Shown: in pieces, positions 1 to 8,932 of the stretch | Layout: each line of letters begins with the position of its first letter | Numbering within the stretch: the first letter of the stretch is position 1 | Origin: Pseudomonadota bacterium | GTDB taxonomy: Bacteria > Myxococcota_A > UBA796 > SXON01 | Direction of reading: 5' to 3' | Assembly (NCBI GenBank): GCA_030685065.1 | Contig: JAUXQH010000001.1 | Location: 1-64,000 of the forward strand | Length of the DNA stretch: 64,000 bases | The notes under the pieces: model-generated | What the model was told of the DNA's origin: nothing | The model's database searches: none | Seen by the model: the letters and a program-made list of their open reading frames with translations, nothing else | Translations under genes and position numbers: made by a program

Positions 1-609
1 GGAAAGGAGAAGATCGCGGGCATCCGGGCGCGGATCGAGGCGGAGCTGGCGGGTCACGACGTGGTGCTCGTCGAGGATCGGCCGCTCGGCAGTGACCTGG
101 ACGGCCCGAGCGCGCTCGACCCGCGCATCGACGTCTTCAAGGCGCGTTCGACGGCCGCCGCCGAGGTGCGCGCCTCGTCCGCACCCAAGGTGGCCGGCTA
201 CGCCACCGCCGCGGCGTGTACGAGCTGCCATCGGGAGCGCTTCAACAGCTGGGCGTTCGATCCGCACGCCCGCGCCTACGAGGCGTTGCTGCCCCGAAAG
301 GAAGAGCTGAACCCCGAGTGTGTCGCCTGCCACACCACGGGCTGGGGCCAGCCCGGCGGGAACGCGTCGCTGACGGCCGCCGCGATGCGCACGTGGAAGG
401 GCGTGCAGTGCGAGGGCTGCCACGGCCCCACCGCCGGCCATCCGCAGCGCGCCGAGGTGGTCCCGCTCGCGGTCACCGAGGCCACGTGCCTCACCTGCCA
501 CGACGCGGCGAACAGTCCGCAGTTCAACTTCGAGACCTATCGCAAGCGCATCAGCTGCACGATGGTGTCCCAGCTGGAGGCAGAGGCGGCGGCGGCTCGA
601 CAGAAGTGA
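1..609 (+). CDS. Multiheme cytochrome c, C554-like (5' end outside window)
   Basis: The reading frame is open from base 1 and ends with TGA at 607-609, so this is the C-terminal part (about 202 residues) of a longer protein. Four haem-binding CxxCH motifs are visible: CTSCH, CVACH, CEGCH and CLTCH. A further PHARAY histidine lies between the first two and could be a distal ligand. Spacing and the QCEGCHGPTAGH context fit the cytochrome c554/c' family, periplasmic electron carriers. The first 60 residues are haem-free and could be the end of another domain. In some deltaproteobacteria such haem domains follow a metallophosphatase/5'-nucleotidase domain, but this cannot be tested here. It converges on the next gene with one base between stops. 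Confidence 0.85.
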   Translation, partial: GKEKIAGIRARIEAELAGHDVVLVEDRPLGSDLDGPSALDPRIDVFKARSTAAAEVRASSAPKVAGYATAAACTSCHRERFNSWAFDPHARAYEALLPRKEELNPECVACHTTGWGQPGGNASLTAAAMRTWKGVQCEGCHGPTAGHPQRAEVVPLAVTEATCLTCHDAANSPQFNFETYRKRISCTMVSQLEAEAAAARQK

Positions 610-610
610 A

Positions 611-2635
611 TCACCAGGTGGCGAGGAACTTGTCGACCTCCTCCCGCTCGAGCAGACCCATGGACAGGTCGAGGCAGTCGGCGCAGATGTCGATGCCGGC
701 GTGCCGGTAGACGCCGCGGGACTCGAAGTGGGTACGGCCGCACAGGTGGCAGGCCGCGTCGTCCGGGGCGAGCCAGGCACGGCGGTTTCGCACGATCTCG
801 GCGGTGCACACGTCACAGACGACGGCGCGCGTGCCCGACATGAGGTGCGTGCACTCCTTGCCTGTCCGGCCACAGGACGAGCAGTGCACGTCGTGGTGAT
901 CGCTGCCGCCACTCCGGGAGTCCACGGGGCGTGGCTCGGCGCGCTGGCTGGGAGGGGTGACGTGGGCCAGGAGCCGCTCGACCGTGGGGCCCGCGCCCCG
1001 CTCCTGCGCGCGACGGATCAGCGTGCGCGCGGCGTCGGCGTCTCCGCACATCACCTGCCCGGCGAGCACGGCGACCTGGAGCTCCGCGTCCGCGTTCTGC
1101 CCCCACGAGGTGAGGAGCTGCCGGGCCGAGCGGCTGCGGCGGGACGCGATCGCCAGGAGCACGAGCGCCTGGTAGCCGCGCGCGACCTCGCGTTCGGCCT
1201 CGACGTTGCGACGGTGGGCGACCAGATCGGAGGCGCCGCCGCGACGGTCGACCGCGGCGCGCGTGATGTCCTCGACCGTCACGTTGAGGCCGGCCGTGAG
1301 CGTGGGCTCGGGGAGCACGGAGGCCGCGGCGAGGACGCTCCGCGCGAGGCCGGCGGAGTAGGACTTGCCCGGCTCCCGGAGGCGCGCCGCCACGTCGTCC
1401 GCCACGTGCCCCTGGGTGAGCCCGCAAGCGGCCTCCCAGAGCGTGAAGCGCAGGCCCTCGTCGTCCGTGAGCTCGATGGCCTCGAGGACGGCGGGCACCG
1501 AGGACGGGCCGACGGCCCTCAGCTCGTCGAGCAGAACGGCGATCCGACGGCGCGTCAGGGCGCGCGGCGCGCCGTCCCCCCCGACGATGGGGAGGCGATC
1601 GTGGTTGCCGACCTCGACCGAGAGCGCCTTCTGCAGCCAGCCGGTGTCGCCCCCGCGCCGCCGCGTGCGGACCAGCTCGACGTAGCTCGCGAGGTCTTCC
1701 GGGTGGTCCTCCAGGGTCTCCTTGAAGACCCGGAGCGCCTCGGCGGTCTGGCCCTCTTCGAGGAGCGTGCACCCGAGCGCGTGGCGCGCGGGGAGGTGGT
1801 CCGGCGCGAGCAGGAGCGCCTTGTTGTTGTATTCGCGCGCCCGCCCGAGCTCGCCGAGCTGGAGGTAGGCCATCCCCATCTGGGCGAGCGCGTTCGCGTC
1901 GTCCCCGTGGGCCTCGAGGTAGTGGCGGTAGTGTTGGATCGCGTTCTTGTACTTGCCGAGCGCGAAGGCCACCTGCCCGAGATGTTTGCGGGCGACCGCG
2001 GAGTGCTTCGGGTTTTCGCGCAGGCGGACGAACAGCTTCTCCGCCTCGGCGTAGCGCCCGGTCTGGAGGCAGCTCACCCCCAGATCGCGCATGAGGGCGG
2101 GCAGCAGATCGGGGCTCGGATCGAGCTTGAGCGCCATCACGAGGTGGTACTGGCTGCGCTCGACGAGGCGCTGCCCCGCGACCTGGCGCGACCGCTCGGC
2201 CAGGGTACGGCCGAGGAGCAGGTGCACCTCCCAGGCCTTGGGGGCGCCGCGGCAGGCGGTCTCGAGGTGGCGGATGGCGAGGTGGCGATCCCCCAGCCCG
2301 CGGTACATCGCGCCCAGCGCGAGGTGGAGATCGGGGCGCTCGGCGTCGAGCCGCACGGCCTCGTCCAGGTAGCGCTGCGCGGCCTCGGGGCGGTCCATCC
2401 CGACGAGGGCGGCGCCGCCCAGGACCATCGCCTCGACGGAGGCGGGATCGTCCTGGAGGGCCTTGCGGGCGTGCTGGAGGGCGATGGAGCACTGGCTCTC
2501 GCCGCCGCCATGGTAGAGCCCGCGCGAGAGACATGTCCGGGCGAGCTCGAGGCGCGACTGGACATCTTCCGGGTGCTCGGCGAGCCGCGCTTCGAGGCGA
2601 CCAGCGGACCAGTCGAGTTTCTGATGGGGGTACAT
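611..2635 (-). CDS. TPR-repeat protein with two C-terminal ClpX-type zinc fingers
   Basis: 674 residues from the ATG that starts MYPHQKLDW. An upstream in-frame extension to 2740 is Arg/Pro-rich and unlikely to be real. Residues about 10-330 are tetratricopeptide repeats with repeated A...YL/ALGxYxxAIxHY patterns, so protein-protein binding is expected. The middle (about 330-560) is helical and shows no family I recognise. From C585 there are two C4 modules, CSSC...CDVC and CHLC...CADC, each with the spacing and GRT/ICxxC context of the zinc finger at the N terminus of ClpX. No AAA+ domain is present. A role as an adaptor or scaffold is inference only. No signal peptide is seen, so it is probably cytoplasmic. 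Confidence 0.85.
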   Translation of the reverse strand: MYPHQKLDWSAGRLEARLAEHPEDVQSRLELARTCLSRGLYHGGGESQCSIALQHARKALQDDPASVEAMVLGGAALVGMDRPEAAQRYLDEAVRLDAERPDLHLALGAMYRGLGDRHLAIRHLETACRGAPKAWEVHLLLGRTLAERSRQVAGQRLVERSQYHLVMALKLDPSPDLLPALMRDLGVSCLQTGRYAEAEKLFVRLRENPKHSAVARKHLGQVAFALGKYKNAIQHYRHYLEAHGDDANALAQMGMAYLQLGELGRAREYNNKALLLAPDHLPARHALGCTLLEEGQTAEALRVFKETLEDHPEDLASYVELVRTRRRGGDTGWLQKALSVEVGNHDRLPIVGGDGAPRALTRRRIAVLLDELRAVGPSSVPAVLEAIELTDDEGLRFTLWEAACGLTQGHVADDVAARLREPGKSYSAGLARSVLAAASVLPEPTLTAGLNVTVEDITRAAVDRRGGASDLVAHRRNVEAEREVARGYQALVLLAIASRRSRSARQLLTSWGQNADAELQVAVLAGQVMCGDADAARTLIRRAQERGAGPTVERLLAHVTPPSQRAEPRPVDSRSGGSDHHDVHCSSCGRTGKECTHLMSGTRAVVCDVCTAEIVRNRRAWLAPDDAACHLCGRTHFESRGVYRHAGIDICADCLDLSMGLLEREEVDKFLATW

Positions 2636-2730
2636 GGCGCCTTGCCCGAAGGATTGCGTGGCGTCTATCGTGCGAGGGGGCGTGCGGGGGCGTATGCTAT
2701 CGCACCGAGCCCATCCCCGGGGAGGAAGCC

Positions 2731-2949
2731 GTGCACACACCTGCGTCCCAGTCCCTCTTCGAGACGGCCTCCATGTCGCCCTTTTCCCGCCGCGGGCAGG
2801 CCACCACCGAGTGGCTGCTCCTCATCTCCGTGCTCGTCGTGGCGATCGTCGCCGCTGGCTACGGGTTGGCGGCCACCTTCGCGGGTGACATGGAGAAGCT
2901 GGGCGAGCGCACGGGGACCGTCTACGCGTCGGGGGACCTCGCGCTGTAG
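2731..2949 (+). CDS. Small prepilin-like / class III signal protein
   Basis: 72 residues from a GTG at 2731 that has a good Shine-Dalgarno sequence (GGGGAGGAAG) just upstream. An internal ATG at 2773 would give 58 residues. The sequence SRRGQATTEW followed by about 20 hydrophobic residues (LLLISVLVVAIVAAGY) looks like a type IV or Flp prepilin: cleavage after Gly and Glu at mature position +5. The mature protein would be about 50 residues, in the size range of Flp/Tad pilins. No prepilin peptidase or secretion ATPase lies nearby, so its assembly partners must be elsewhere. The gene starts only 95 bases from the divergent TPR gene. Confidence 0.7.
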   Translation: MHTPASQSLFETASMSPFSRRGQATTEWLLLISVLVVAIVAAGYGLAATFAGDMEKLGERTGTVYASGDLAL

Positions 2950-3015
2950 TCGGCCGTTCGCGCCGTCCTCTCGCCGGGCCCCCAGTCGCCCGCCTGGGGG
3001 TTAGGGCGCGCCCCC

Positions 3016-5553
3016 ATGCCGTTGCTCCCCGTCGTCTTCTTCCTCTCCGGGGCCACGAGCCTCGTGTACCAATCGGTGTGGGGCCGCGAGCTCCACCTCG
3101 TGTTCGGCACGAGCCAGTTCGCCATCGCCACGGTGCTGGCGGCGTTCATGACCGGGCTCGCGGCCGGCGGCTGGATCGGCGGGCGGCTGTCCGACCGCGT
3201 CGCGCGGCCCCTACGGGCCTACGGGCTGCTCGAGGCCACCATCGGCGCCTACGCGCTGATCTTTCCTGGCGTCGTCCGCATCCTCGAGCCCATCTACCTG
3301 AGCTTCTGGCACGCGACCGACCCGAGCCCGCTCGCGTTCGGGAGCTTCCAGTTCCTGCTCCTCGGGCCCGGCCTGCTGATTCCGACCGCGTGCATGGGCG
3401 CGACCCTGCCGCTGCTCGTCCGCCACGTGGCGCCCAAGCCCGGCGAGGCCGGAGCGGTCGTCGGGCGGCTCTACGGGATCAACACCGCCGGCGCGGTCGT
3501 CGGCGTCGGCGTCGCCGGCTTCTGGATGCTGCCGGACTTCGGCGTGCGCGACACCACCCTGCTCGTCGCGTGCGGGAACTTCCTGCTCTGCGGGCTCGCC
3601 TTCTGGATGGACCGCGGCACCGCGCCCCTTCCCGCCATCCCCGCGACCCGGGTCGTCCCCCTCCCGGTGCCCGTGCTCGTCGTCGCCTCCCTCGCCGGCA
3701 TGTCGAGCCTCGCGATGGAGGTGGCGTGGTTCCGCCTCCTCACGCTCATCCTCGGCGCGAGCACATACGCGTTCTCCGTCATGCTCCTGGCGTTCCTCGC
3801 GGGTATCGCCCTCGGGGGCCGCGTCGGGGGGCCGATCGCCGACCGCGCGAAGGACGCCCGCTCCGCGCTGCTCGGGCTCGCGACGATCCAGGTCGGCGTG
3901 GCGCTGCTCTCGTACGGGGCGATGTTCGCCTACGGGCTGCTCCCCGTCGCGTTCGTGAAGGCGTTCTTCTTCATCGACGGGGTCCCCGAGCTCTTGTGGC
4001 CGATGAAGTGCCTGCTCGCCTTCCTCGTCATGGCGCCCCCGGCGGTGCTCATGGGGGCCACCTTTCCGTTCCTCGTGCGCGCGGTGCTCGCCCAGCACGC
4101 GGGGGACGCCGCGCGCCCGGTCGGCGGGGTGTACGCCGCCAACACGGTCGGCGCGATCGCGGGCGCGTTCGGGGGCGGCTTCGTGCTGCTGCCGATGCTC
4201 TACGTCACGGGCACGGTGCTGTTCTGCTCCACGCTCAACCTCCTCGCCGCGTGCGTGGCGGTCGCGGCCGCCGGGGAGCGCCGGCGCCTCGCGTTCGGCG
4301 GAGCGATCGCGGCGGGCATGGTCGCGATGGCCTGGACGTTTCCACCGCCGTGGAGCCCGATGCTCATGTCGTCGGGCGTCTACAAGTACGTCGACAACCT
4401 GGAAGAGCCGACCTTCGCCGAGATCAAGAAGCGCTTCCTCGATCGCTACGAGCTGCTCTACTACAAAGAGGGCCTCTCCACCGTGATCACCGTGGCGCAC
4501 AACAAGACCACGGGGAACGTGTGGCTCGCGAACAACGGCAAGATCGACGCGAGCACCACGTCGGACATGCCGACGCAGGTGCTCGTCGCGCACACCGGTT
4601 TTCTCTTCACCGGTGACCGGGCGAAGAAGGCCGCCCTCATCGGCCTCGCGAGCGGCATCACCCTCGGGGCGATGACGTTGCACCCCGAGCTCGACACCCT
4701 GGACGTCATCGAGCTCGAGCCCGCCATGCAGGAGGCGACCGAGTTCTTTCGGGCGTGGAACCACGCCGCATTGGACGACCCGCGGGTGAACGTCATCGCG
4801 AACGACGGCCGCAACCAGCTCCTCCTCACCCCGCCCGGCACCTACGACCTCATCGTGGCCGAGCCCTCGAACCCGTGGCTCACCGGCGTGTCGAACCTGT
4901 TCACGCGGGAGTTCTTCGAGATGGGGAAGGCGCGCCTCGCGCCCGGCGGGATCTGGAGCCAGTGGGTCCAGATGTACGGGATGGACGCTCGCGATCTCCA
5001 GTCCATCATGCGCACGTTCGCGACGGTGTACCCCTACGTGCTGGTGTTCTCCACGATCGAGGACGCCGATCTCGTGATGATCGGCAGCGACAGCCCGCTC
5101 GACTTCAGCCTCGCCGCGGCGAACGCGCTCGTGACGAAGAACCCGGCCGTCACCGCCGAGCTCGCGTCGGTCGGCGTGGAGGACGGGTACGATCTGCTCT
5201 GCCACTTCCTCTTCGACCGCGAGACCGTGATGTGGCGGACCCACGGGATCCCGCTGAACACGGACGACAACCTGCTCGTCGAGTACTCCGCTCCGAAGAA
5301 CCTGCACATCGAGACGTCGACGGACAACTTCCGGCTGCTGCGGAAGTGGATGGCGCGCCCCTCCATCGAGCTCGCGGCGCGGCAGGTGACGGTCGAGGAT
5401 CTCGAGGAGCTGGCGCTGGCCTACAGCGATCGCGACGACCTGGTGCGCGCCATGGTCGCGCTTCAGGAGGCCGAGCGACGCGCTCCGAGCCGGGCCGCCA
5501 CGGCCGCGCTCATCGACGATGTCCGCGCGCGCTGGAACGAAACGCCGCGCTGA
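3016..5553 (+). CDS. Fused integral membrane / spermidine-synthase-like protein
   Basis: 845 residues. The N-terminal half (about 1-455) has many membrane segments with MFS-like GGRLSDR and GGPIADR loops and two repeats of a 'FLSGATSLVYQ / SLAGMSSLAMEVAW' motif. This is the typical start of the fused MFS/spermidine synthase family. Residues about 480-720 are a Rossmann methyltransferase-like spermidine synthase domain (IGLASGITLGAM, then DVIELEPAM, NDGRNQLL and DLIVAEPSNPW). The true substrate of such fusions is unknown; aminopropyl transfer is not demonstrated. The last about 80 residues are helical. It ends 18 bases before the convergent gene at 5572. Confidence 0.85.
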   Translation: MPLLPVVFFLSGATSLVYQSVWGRELHLVFGTSQFAIATVLAAFMTGLAAGGWIGGRLSDRVARPLRAYGLLEATIGAYALIFPGVVRILEPIYLSFWHATDPSPLAFGSFQFLLLGPGLLIPTACMGATLPLLVRHVAPKPGEAGAVVGRLYGINTAGAVVGVGVAGFWMLPDFGVRDTTLLVACGNFLLCGLAFWMDRGTAPLPAIPATRVVPLPVPVLVVASLAGMSSLAMEVAWFRLLTLILGASTYAFSVMLLAFLAGIALGGRVGGPIADRAKDARSALLGLATIQVGVALLSYGAMFAYGLLPVAFVKAFFFIDGVPELLWPMKCLLAFLVMAPPAVLMGATFPFLVRAVLAQHAGDAARPVGGVYAANTVGAIAGAFGGGFVLLPMLYVTGTVLFCSTLNLLAACVAVAAAGERRRLAFGGAIAAGMVAMAWTFPPPWSPMLMSSGVYKYVDNLEEPTFAEIKKRFLDRYELLYYKEGLSTVITVAHNKTTGNVWLANNGKIDASTTSDMPTQVLVAHTGFLFTGDRAKKAALIGLASGITLGAMTLHPELDTLDVIELEPAMQEATEFFRAWNHAALDDPRVNVIANDGRNQLLLTPPGTYDLIVAEPSNPWLTGVSNLFTREFFEMGKARLAPGGIWSQWVQMYGMDARDLQSIMRTFATVYPYVLVFSTIEDADLVMIGSDSPLDFSLAAANALVTKNPAVTAELASVGVEDGYDLLCHFLFDRETVMWRTHGIPLNTDDNLLVEYSAPKNLHIETSTDNFRLLRKWMARPSIELAARQVTVEDLEELALAYSDRDDLVRAMVALQEAERRAPSRAATAALIDDVRARWNETPR

Positions 5554-5571
5554 TCGGATCGCGCTGGGTCC

Positions 5572-6153
5572 CTACTTTTCCATCCCGAGTACCCGGCGGA
5601 GGAGCTTCTTCACCAGGGCGCGCACGCCCTTCTCCGGAGGCGGCGGCGGCGGCGGCGCGCGCTTCGGGGCGGCGGCGGGGCGCGGCGGCGGCGCGGGCTT
5701 CGGATCGCGGGCGCCGTGATCGTGGGAGTGGCCATGGTCGTGCCCGGGATCCTGGGCGGCCGCCGCGACCGGGGCCGCCGCAACAGGGGCCGCCGCGACA
5801 GGGGCCGCCGCGACCGGGGCCGCCGCGACCGGGGCCGCCGCAACCGGGGCCGCCGGCGCGTCCGGGGCCGCCGGCGCGTCCGCCGTCTTCTTCTTGGCGC
5901 GGGGCTTCTCCTTGCCGGCCGCCTCGGCGGCGAAGGCCTTCCCCTCGTCGGTCAAGCTGAAGATCGCCCCGTCCCACGTGACGAGGCCATCGGAGGTGAG
6001 CCCCTCCATCATCTGGCTGAAGGCCTGGTGCGCCGCGAGCAGCTTGAGGCCGCTCCAGTCGTGCAGCGGGCCGATCGCCATGACCCCGCCTTCCTGGTGG
6101 AGGTAGACGAGCAGCTTCTTGCGACGGGTCTCGTTGATGTCTGCCACGGTCAC
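5572..6153 (-). CDS. Winged-helix-like protein with Ala/Pro repeat and His-rich linker
   Basis: 193 residues. Residues 1-75 (MTVADINETRRKKLLVYLHQ to TDEGKAF) have the helix content and a 'GLVTWDGAIFSLTDEGKAF' end that resemble a winged helix-turn-helix. Next come Lys-rich residues, then six APVAA units coded by a 15-bp DNA repeat, a His/Asp stretch (HDHGHSHDHG), a Pro-rich run and a basic C-terminal helix (RALVKKLLRRVLG). I know no family with this full layout. DNA or nucleic-acid binding is inferred from the N-terminal domain and the basic tail; the His stretch could bind metal. It lies 42 bases downstream of the phosphatidylserine synthase gene and may be the last gene of that operon. Confidence 0.7.
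   Translation of the reverse strand: MTVADINETRRKKLLVYLHQEGGVMAIGPLHDWSGLKLLAAHQAFSQMMEGLTSDGLVTWDGAIFSLTDEGKAFAAEAAGKEKPRAKKKTADAPAAPDAPAAPVAAAPVAAAPVAAAPVAAAPVAAAPVAAAAQDPGHDHGHSHDHGARDPKPAPPPRPAAAPKRAPPPPPPPEKGVRALVKKLLRRVLGMEK
5761..5850. repeat. 15-bp tandem repeat, six units, inside a gene
   Basis: Six consecutive 15-bp units (CGCCGCGACCGGGGC with one or two changes) code on the minus strand for repeated APVAA. The unit is a multiple of three, so copy-number changes keep the frame. It is a candidate variable-number repeat. Confidence 0.9.
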
Positions 6154-6195
6154 GTCCCCGGTCGTGAAGACCTTGTTGCGGCGCGCCCTAACACA

Positions 6196-6972
6196 CTACT
6201 CGTTCTCCACCGGGGGCGGCTTGCCCTCCGCGATCCCCCGCGCCCGCGCCTTGCGCCGCCGCGGCCAGGTCACGATGGCCTCGATCGGGCCGCTCGCCAC
6301 GTGGGCGACGCCGAGGATCACCAGCACCGTGGAGATGTCGTAGACCGCGCCCACGGCGAGGCAGACCCCGGCGAACACCACGAGCGCCGCCATCACCTTG
6401 GGCGACATCTTGAAGGTCTTCGAGGTGCGGTACGGGATCGAGGAGACCTCGAGGAACGAGACGGCGAGCACGAAGAGCACGATGCCCGTCGGATCGGTGG
6501 GCCCCGGAAGGCCCGACCCGGAGTGCCACATGACGAGCGACGACACGGTGCCGCCCCCCATCGTGATCGTGAGGCCCTGGCTCCACCGGTGGGTCTTGCC
6601 ATCCGCCGTGACGTTGAAGCGCGCGAGGCGGAAGGCACCGCCGAGCATCAACGCGCCGGCGACGAACACCCCGAACGGCCCGTACGGCGCGAGGCCCCAG
6701 AAGTACACGAGGCACGCGGGCGCGACGCCGAAGCTGATGATGTCGACCAGCGAGTCGAGCTGCACGCCGAACGCCGTGCCCGTGCCGGTCATCCGCGCGA
6801 CCCGCCCGTCGAGCATGTCGAACAGCCCGGCGAAGAAGATCATCAAGCCGGCTTTGTAGTACGAGTTCGCGTCCCCCTGGGCCTGGCCCGCGAGGAGGAT
6901 GGCGTAGAACCCACAGAAAAGGCTCGCTGAAGTGAACCAGTTGGGGGGGTTCAGGAACTGCTTGATCATCAT
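6196..6972 (-). CDS. pssA: CDP-diacylglycerol--serine O-phosphatidyltransferase
   Basis: 258 residues. It makes phosphatidylserine from CDP-diacylglycerol and serine at the membrane, the first step to phosphatidylethanolamine. The full CDP-alcohol phosphotransferase signature is present: DMLDGRVAR, then eight residues, G, three residues, D, three residues, D (ending LDSLVD). About six to eight membrane segments follow, and the start [15 protein letters not shown] is typical of PssA. The ATG at 6970-6972 overlaps the TGA of the aspartate kinase gene as ATGA, which supports translational coupling. The C terminus is basic. No phosphatidylserine decarboxylase gene is seen in the window. Confidence 0.92.
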   Translation of the reverse strand: MMIKQFLNPPNWFTSASLFCGFYAILLAGQAQGDANSYYKAGLMIFFAGLFDMLDGRVARMTGTGTAFGVQLDSLVDIISFGVAPACLVYFWGLAPYGPFGVFVAGALMLGGAFRLARFNVTADGKTHRWSQGLTITMGGGTVSSLVMWHSGSGLPGPTDPTGIVLFVLAVSFLEVSSIPYRTSKTFKMSPKVMAALVVFAGVCLAVGAVYDISTVLVILGVAHVASGPIEAIVTWPRRRKARARGIAEGKPPPVENE

Positions 6973-8057
6973 GCGGAGGGGCACTCCAGGAGCCCTGCGT
7001 GCAGGGCCCGCTCGAGCCGCGCCGCGCGCGCGGGATCGACCTCGAAGACTACCGCGTCCGCCGCCGCGCGCCACCGTGTCGCGTCGGGACCGGCCGCATT
7101 CAGGATGCGAAGGAGCACCGTCGGGTCCGATCCGGCCCGCGCGCCGACCACGGCCACGGTCGCGGCGGGGATGAGCCCCGGGAGCTCGGCGTGGAGGTTG
7201 CGGCGGTCGAGGAGGACACCGTCGGGGCCCGCCGCGCGCACGCAGGGCGCGGGGAGCTTGTCGAGCAACGCGAGCGGGCCGCGGGCGAGCTGGGTGTCGG
7301 CGGCGATGGCGACGATCCGCGGGGGGGCCGCGCCGGGGTGGATTCGGGTGCCACCGGTGTCCGAGAAGGTGGCGCTCGCGCGCAAGGTGATGCCCTCCCT
7401 GCGCGCCCAGGCCACGGCCTCGTCGTAGAGGACCTTGGCCCCGTTCTGCGCGAGCGCGAGCGCCTCGTCGAGGGTCATCGTGTCGAGCCGCACCGCCGCC
7501 GGAACCGCGCGCGGATCGGCGGAGTACACGCCGTCGACATCGCTGCAGATCTCGCACTCGTCGGCCTGGAGCGCGGCCGCCAGCACGACCGCGGTGGTGT
7601 CGCTGCCGCCGCGCCCGAGCGTCGTCACCTCGCGCTCGCGGCTCACCCCCTGGAAGCCGGCCACGATCGCGACCTCGCCCCGCGCGATGGCCTCCCGGAC
7701 GCGGTCGGGGCGCACCTCGACGACACGCGCGCTGGCGTGGCTCGTGTCGGTGATGATGCCGCTCTGGCTGCCCGTGAAGGAGCGCGCGGGCACGCCCAGC
7801 TCCTGGAGCGCCATCGCGAGGAGGGCCATGCTGACACGCTCTCCGACGCTGATGAGCATGTCGAGCTCCCGACGCCCGGGCGACTGCGTGACGGTTCGGG
7901 CGAGCGCCAGGAGCTCGTTCGTGGTGTTTCCCATCGCGGAGACGACGACCACCACGCTGTCGCCACGCCCCCGCGCACGGGCCACGCGCGCGGCGACCTT
8001 GCGGAGCCGCTCTACGTCGCTGACCGACGACCCTCCGTACTTCTGCACCAGCAACAT
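6969..8057 (-). CDS. lysC: Aspartate kinase (short regulatory region)
   Basis: 362 residues from the ATG giving [12 protein letters not shown]. It phosphorylates aspartate as the first step to lysine, threonine and methionine. The kinase core is complete: KYGGSS at the N terminus, [36 protein letters not shown] and [13 protein letters not shown]. The C-terminal region after about residue 255 is only about 105 residues, shorter than the usual two ACT domains (family length about 400). It shows at most a degenerate ACT fold, so feedback control by lysine or threonine may be weak or absent. It is coupled to pssA by a four-base overlap. Upstream lies a 12-bp repeat array that could affect its translation. 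Confidence 0.92.
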   Translation of the reverse strand: MLLVQKYGGSSVSDVERLRKVAARVARARGRGDSVVVVVSAMGNTTNELLALARTVTQSPGRRELDMLISVGERVSMALLAMALQELGVPARSFTGSQSGIITDTSHASARVVEVRPDRVREAIARGEVAIVAGFQGVSREREVTTLGRGGSDTTAVVLAAALQADECEICSDVDGVYSADPRAVPAAVRLDTMTLDEALALAQNGAKVLYDEAVAWARREGITLRASATFSDTGGTRIHPGAAPPRIVAIAADTQLARGPLALLDKLPAPCVRAAGPDGVLLDRRNLHAELPGLIPAATVAVVGARAGSDPTVLLRILNAAGPDATRWRAAADAVVFEVDPARAARLERALHAGLLECPSA

Positions 8058-8062
8058 CGCGG

Positions 8063-8122
8063 GCTCTCTCGACGACTCTCTCAGCGGGTTTCTCGGCGAA
8101 TCTCTCGGCGAATCTCTCAGCG
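8063..8122. repeat. 12-bp tandem repeat upstream of aspartate kinase gene
   Basis: Five units of 12 bp (minus strand CGCYGAGAGATT and variants) run from the last codons of the TPR gene to just before the lysC ATG. The purine core GAGAGA repeats and could act as alternative Shine-Dalgarno-like sites. The unit ends 5 bases before the start codon. Confidence 0.8.
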
Positions 8123-8932
8123 GATATCGAAGCTGTCCAAAAAGATGACGTTCTCGCCGCGATCGGGCGAAAGGAGCCCGGTGAGGTCCTCGATCTCGAG
8201 GAGACGCACGCGATCGTCCGGCCGGAGCGCGCTCCCCGCGCCGCCGCGCGCTCCATCCGTCGAGCGGAACGAGCTCGCCGGCATCACGACGTCGAGCCAC
8301 TCCCCCGTCGGGACCTGGATGACGGGGGCGCTGTAGCGCCCGCCCGCGCCGTCGCTGACGGTCACGCGGAGCTCGGCCGGAAAGGCGTGTGCGCGCACCT
8401 GGAACGCGATCCGGGTGACGGCGCGCTCGACCTCGAGCGCCGCCGCGATGCGGTCGGGCTCCCCGGCGGCGACGGTGGTGCCCCAGGCGAGCACGGGGCG
8501 CCCCGCGATCTTCCGCGCTTCCATCGCTCCCTTCTCCGCCTGATCCCACGCGCGCACGAACGCGCCGATGCCGTTCTCGAAGCCGAGGGTGACCGGGAGC
8601 GTCGCGATCGCCCGCGACTTGAGCTCGATGCGCGCGAGGAGGGCCCCCGCCCGCGCCCGCGCCGAGGGATCCCGCATGGCGGTGCGGAGCGCCGTCACCG
8701 CGGCCTCCGTGTCTCCGAGGCCGTACCGCGCGCGGCCCAGCCAGTACCAGGAGGTGCCGTACAGAGGATCGTCCGCCGTCAGGTCGGAGACCACCTCTTC
8801 GTAGTAGAGCGCCGCGACCTCGGGCGTGCCGTCCGCGGCCTCGACCAGGCGGGCGTCGTAGAGGGTCTCCCAGGCGCGCACCGGATCGCCGGCGCGAGCG
8901 CCCTGGAGCGCGGCGAGCGCGAGCAGGATCAC
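8117..8932 (-). CDS. Secreted TPR-containing protein, function unknown
   Basis: 271 residues from a GTG whose last two bases start the TGA of the response regulator (GTGA overlap). The first 14 residues ([14 protein letters not shown]) look like a short signal peptide. Residues about 15-110 carry tetratricopeptide-like helices ([20 protein letters not shown]). Residues about 115-271 are beta-rich and end in [12 protein letters not shown], the pattern of a carbohydrate-binding-like jelly roll with a closing strand; this fold call is inference. Its position within the two-component/lysC operon suggests co-expression, and it could act with the sensor kinase in the envelope. No enzyme motif is visible. 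Confidence 0.75.
   Translation of the reverse strand: MILLALAALQGARAGDPVRAWETLYDARLVEAADGTPEVAALYYEEVVSDLTADDPLYGTSWYWLGRARYGLGDTEAAVTALRTAMRDPSARARAGALLARIELKSRAIATLPVTLGFENGIGAFVRAWDQAEKGAMEARKIAGRPVLAWGTTVAAGEPDRIAAALEVERAVTRIAFQVRAHAFPAELRVTVSDGAGGRYSAPVIQVPTGEWLDVVMPASSFRSTDGARGGAGSALRPDDRVRLLEIEDLTGLLSPDRGENVIFLDSFDIR

Noticed and set aside
701-3004. A 767-residue open frame opposite the TPR gene
   Set aside because: It is antisense to a clear TPR and zinc finger protein and runs into the small prepilin-like gene in another frame.
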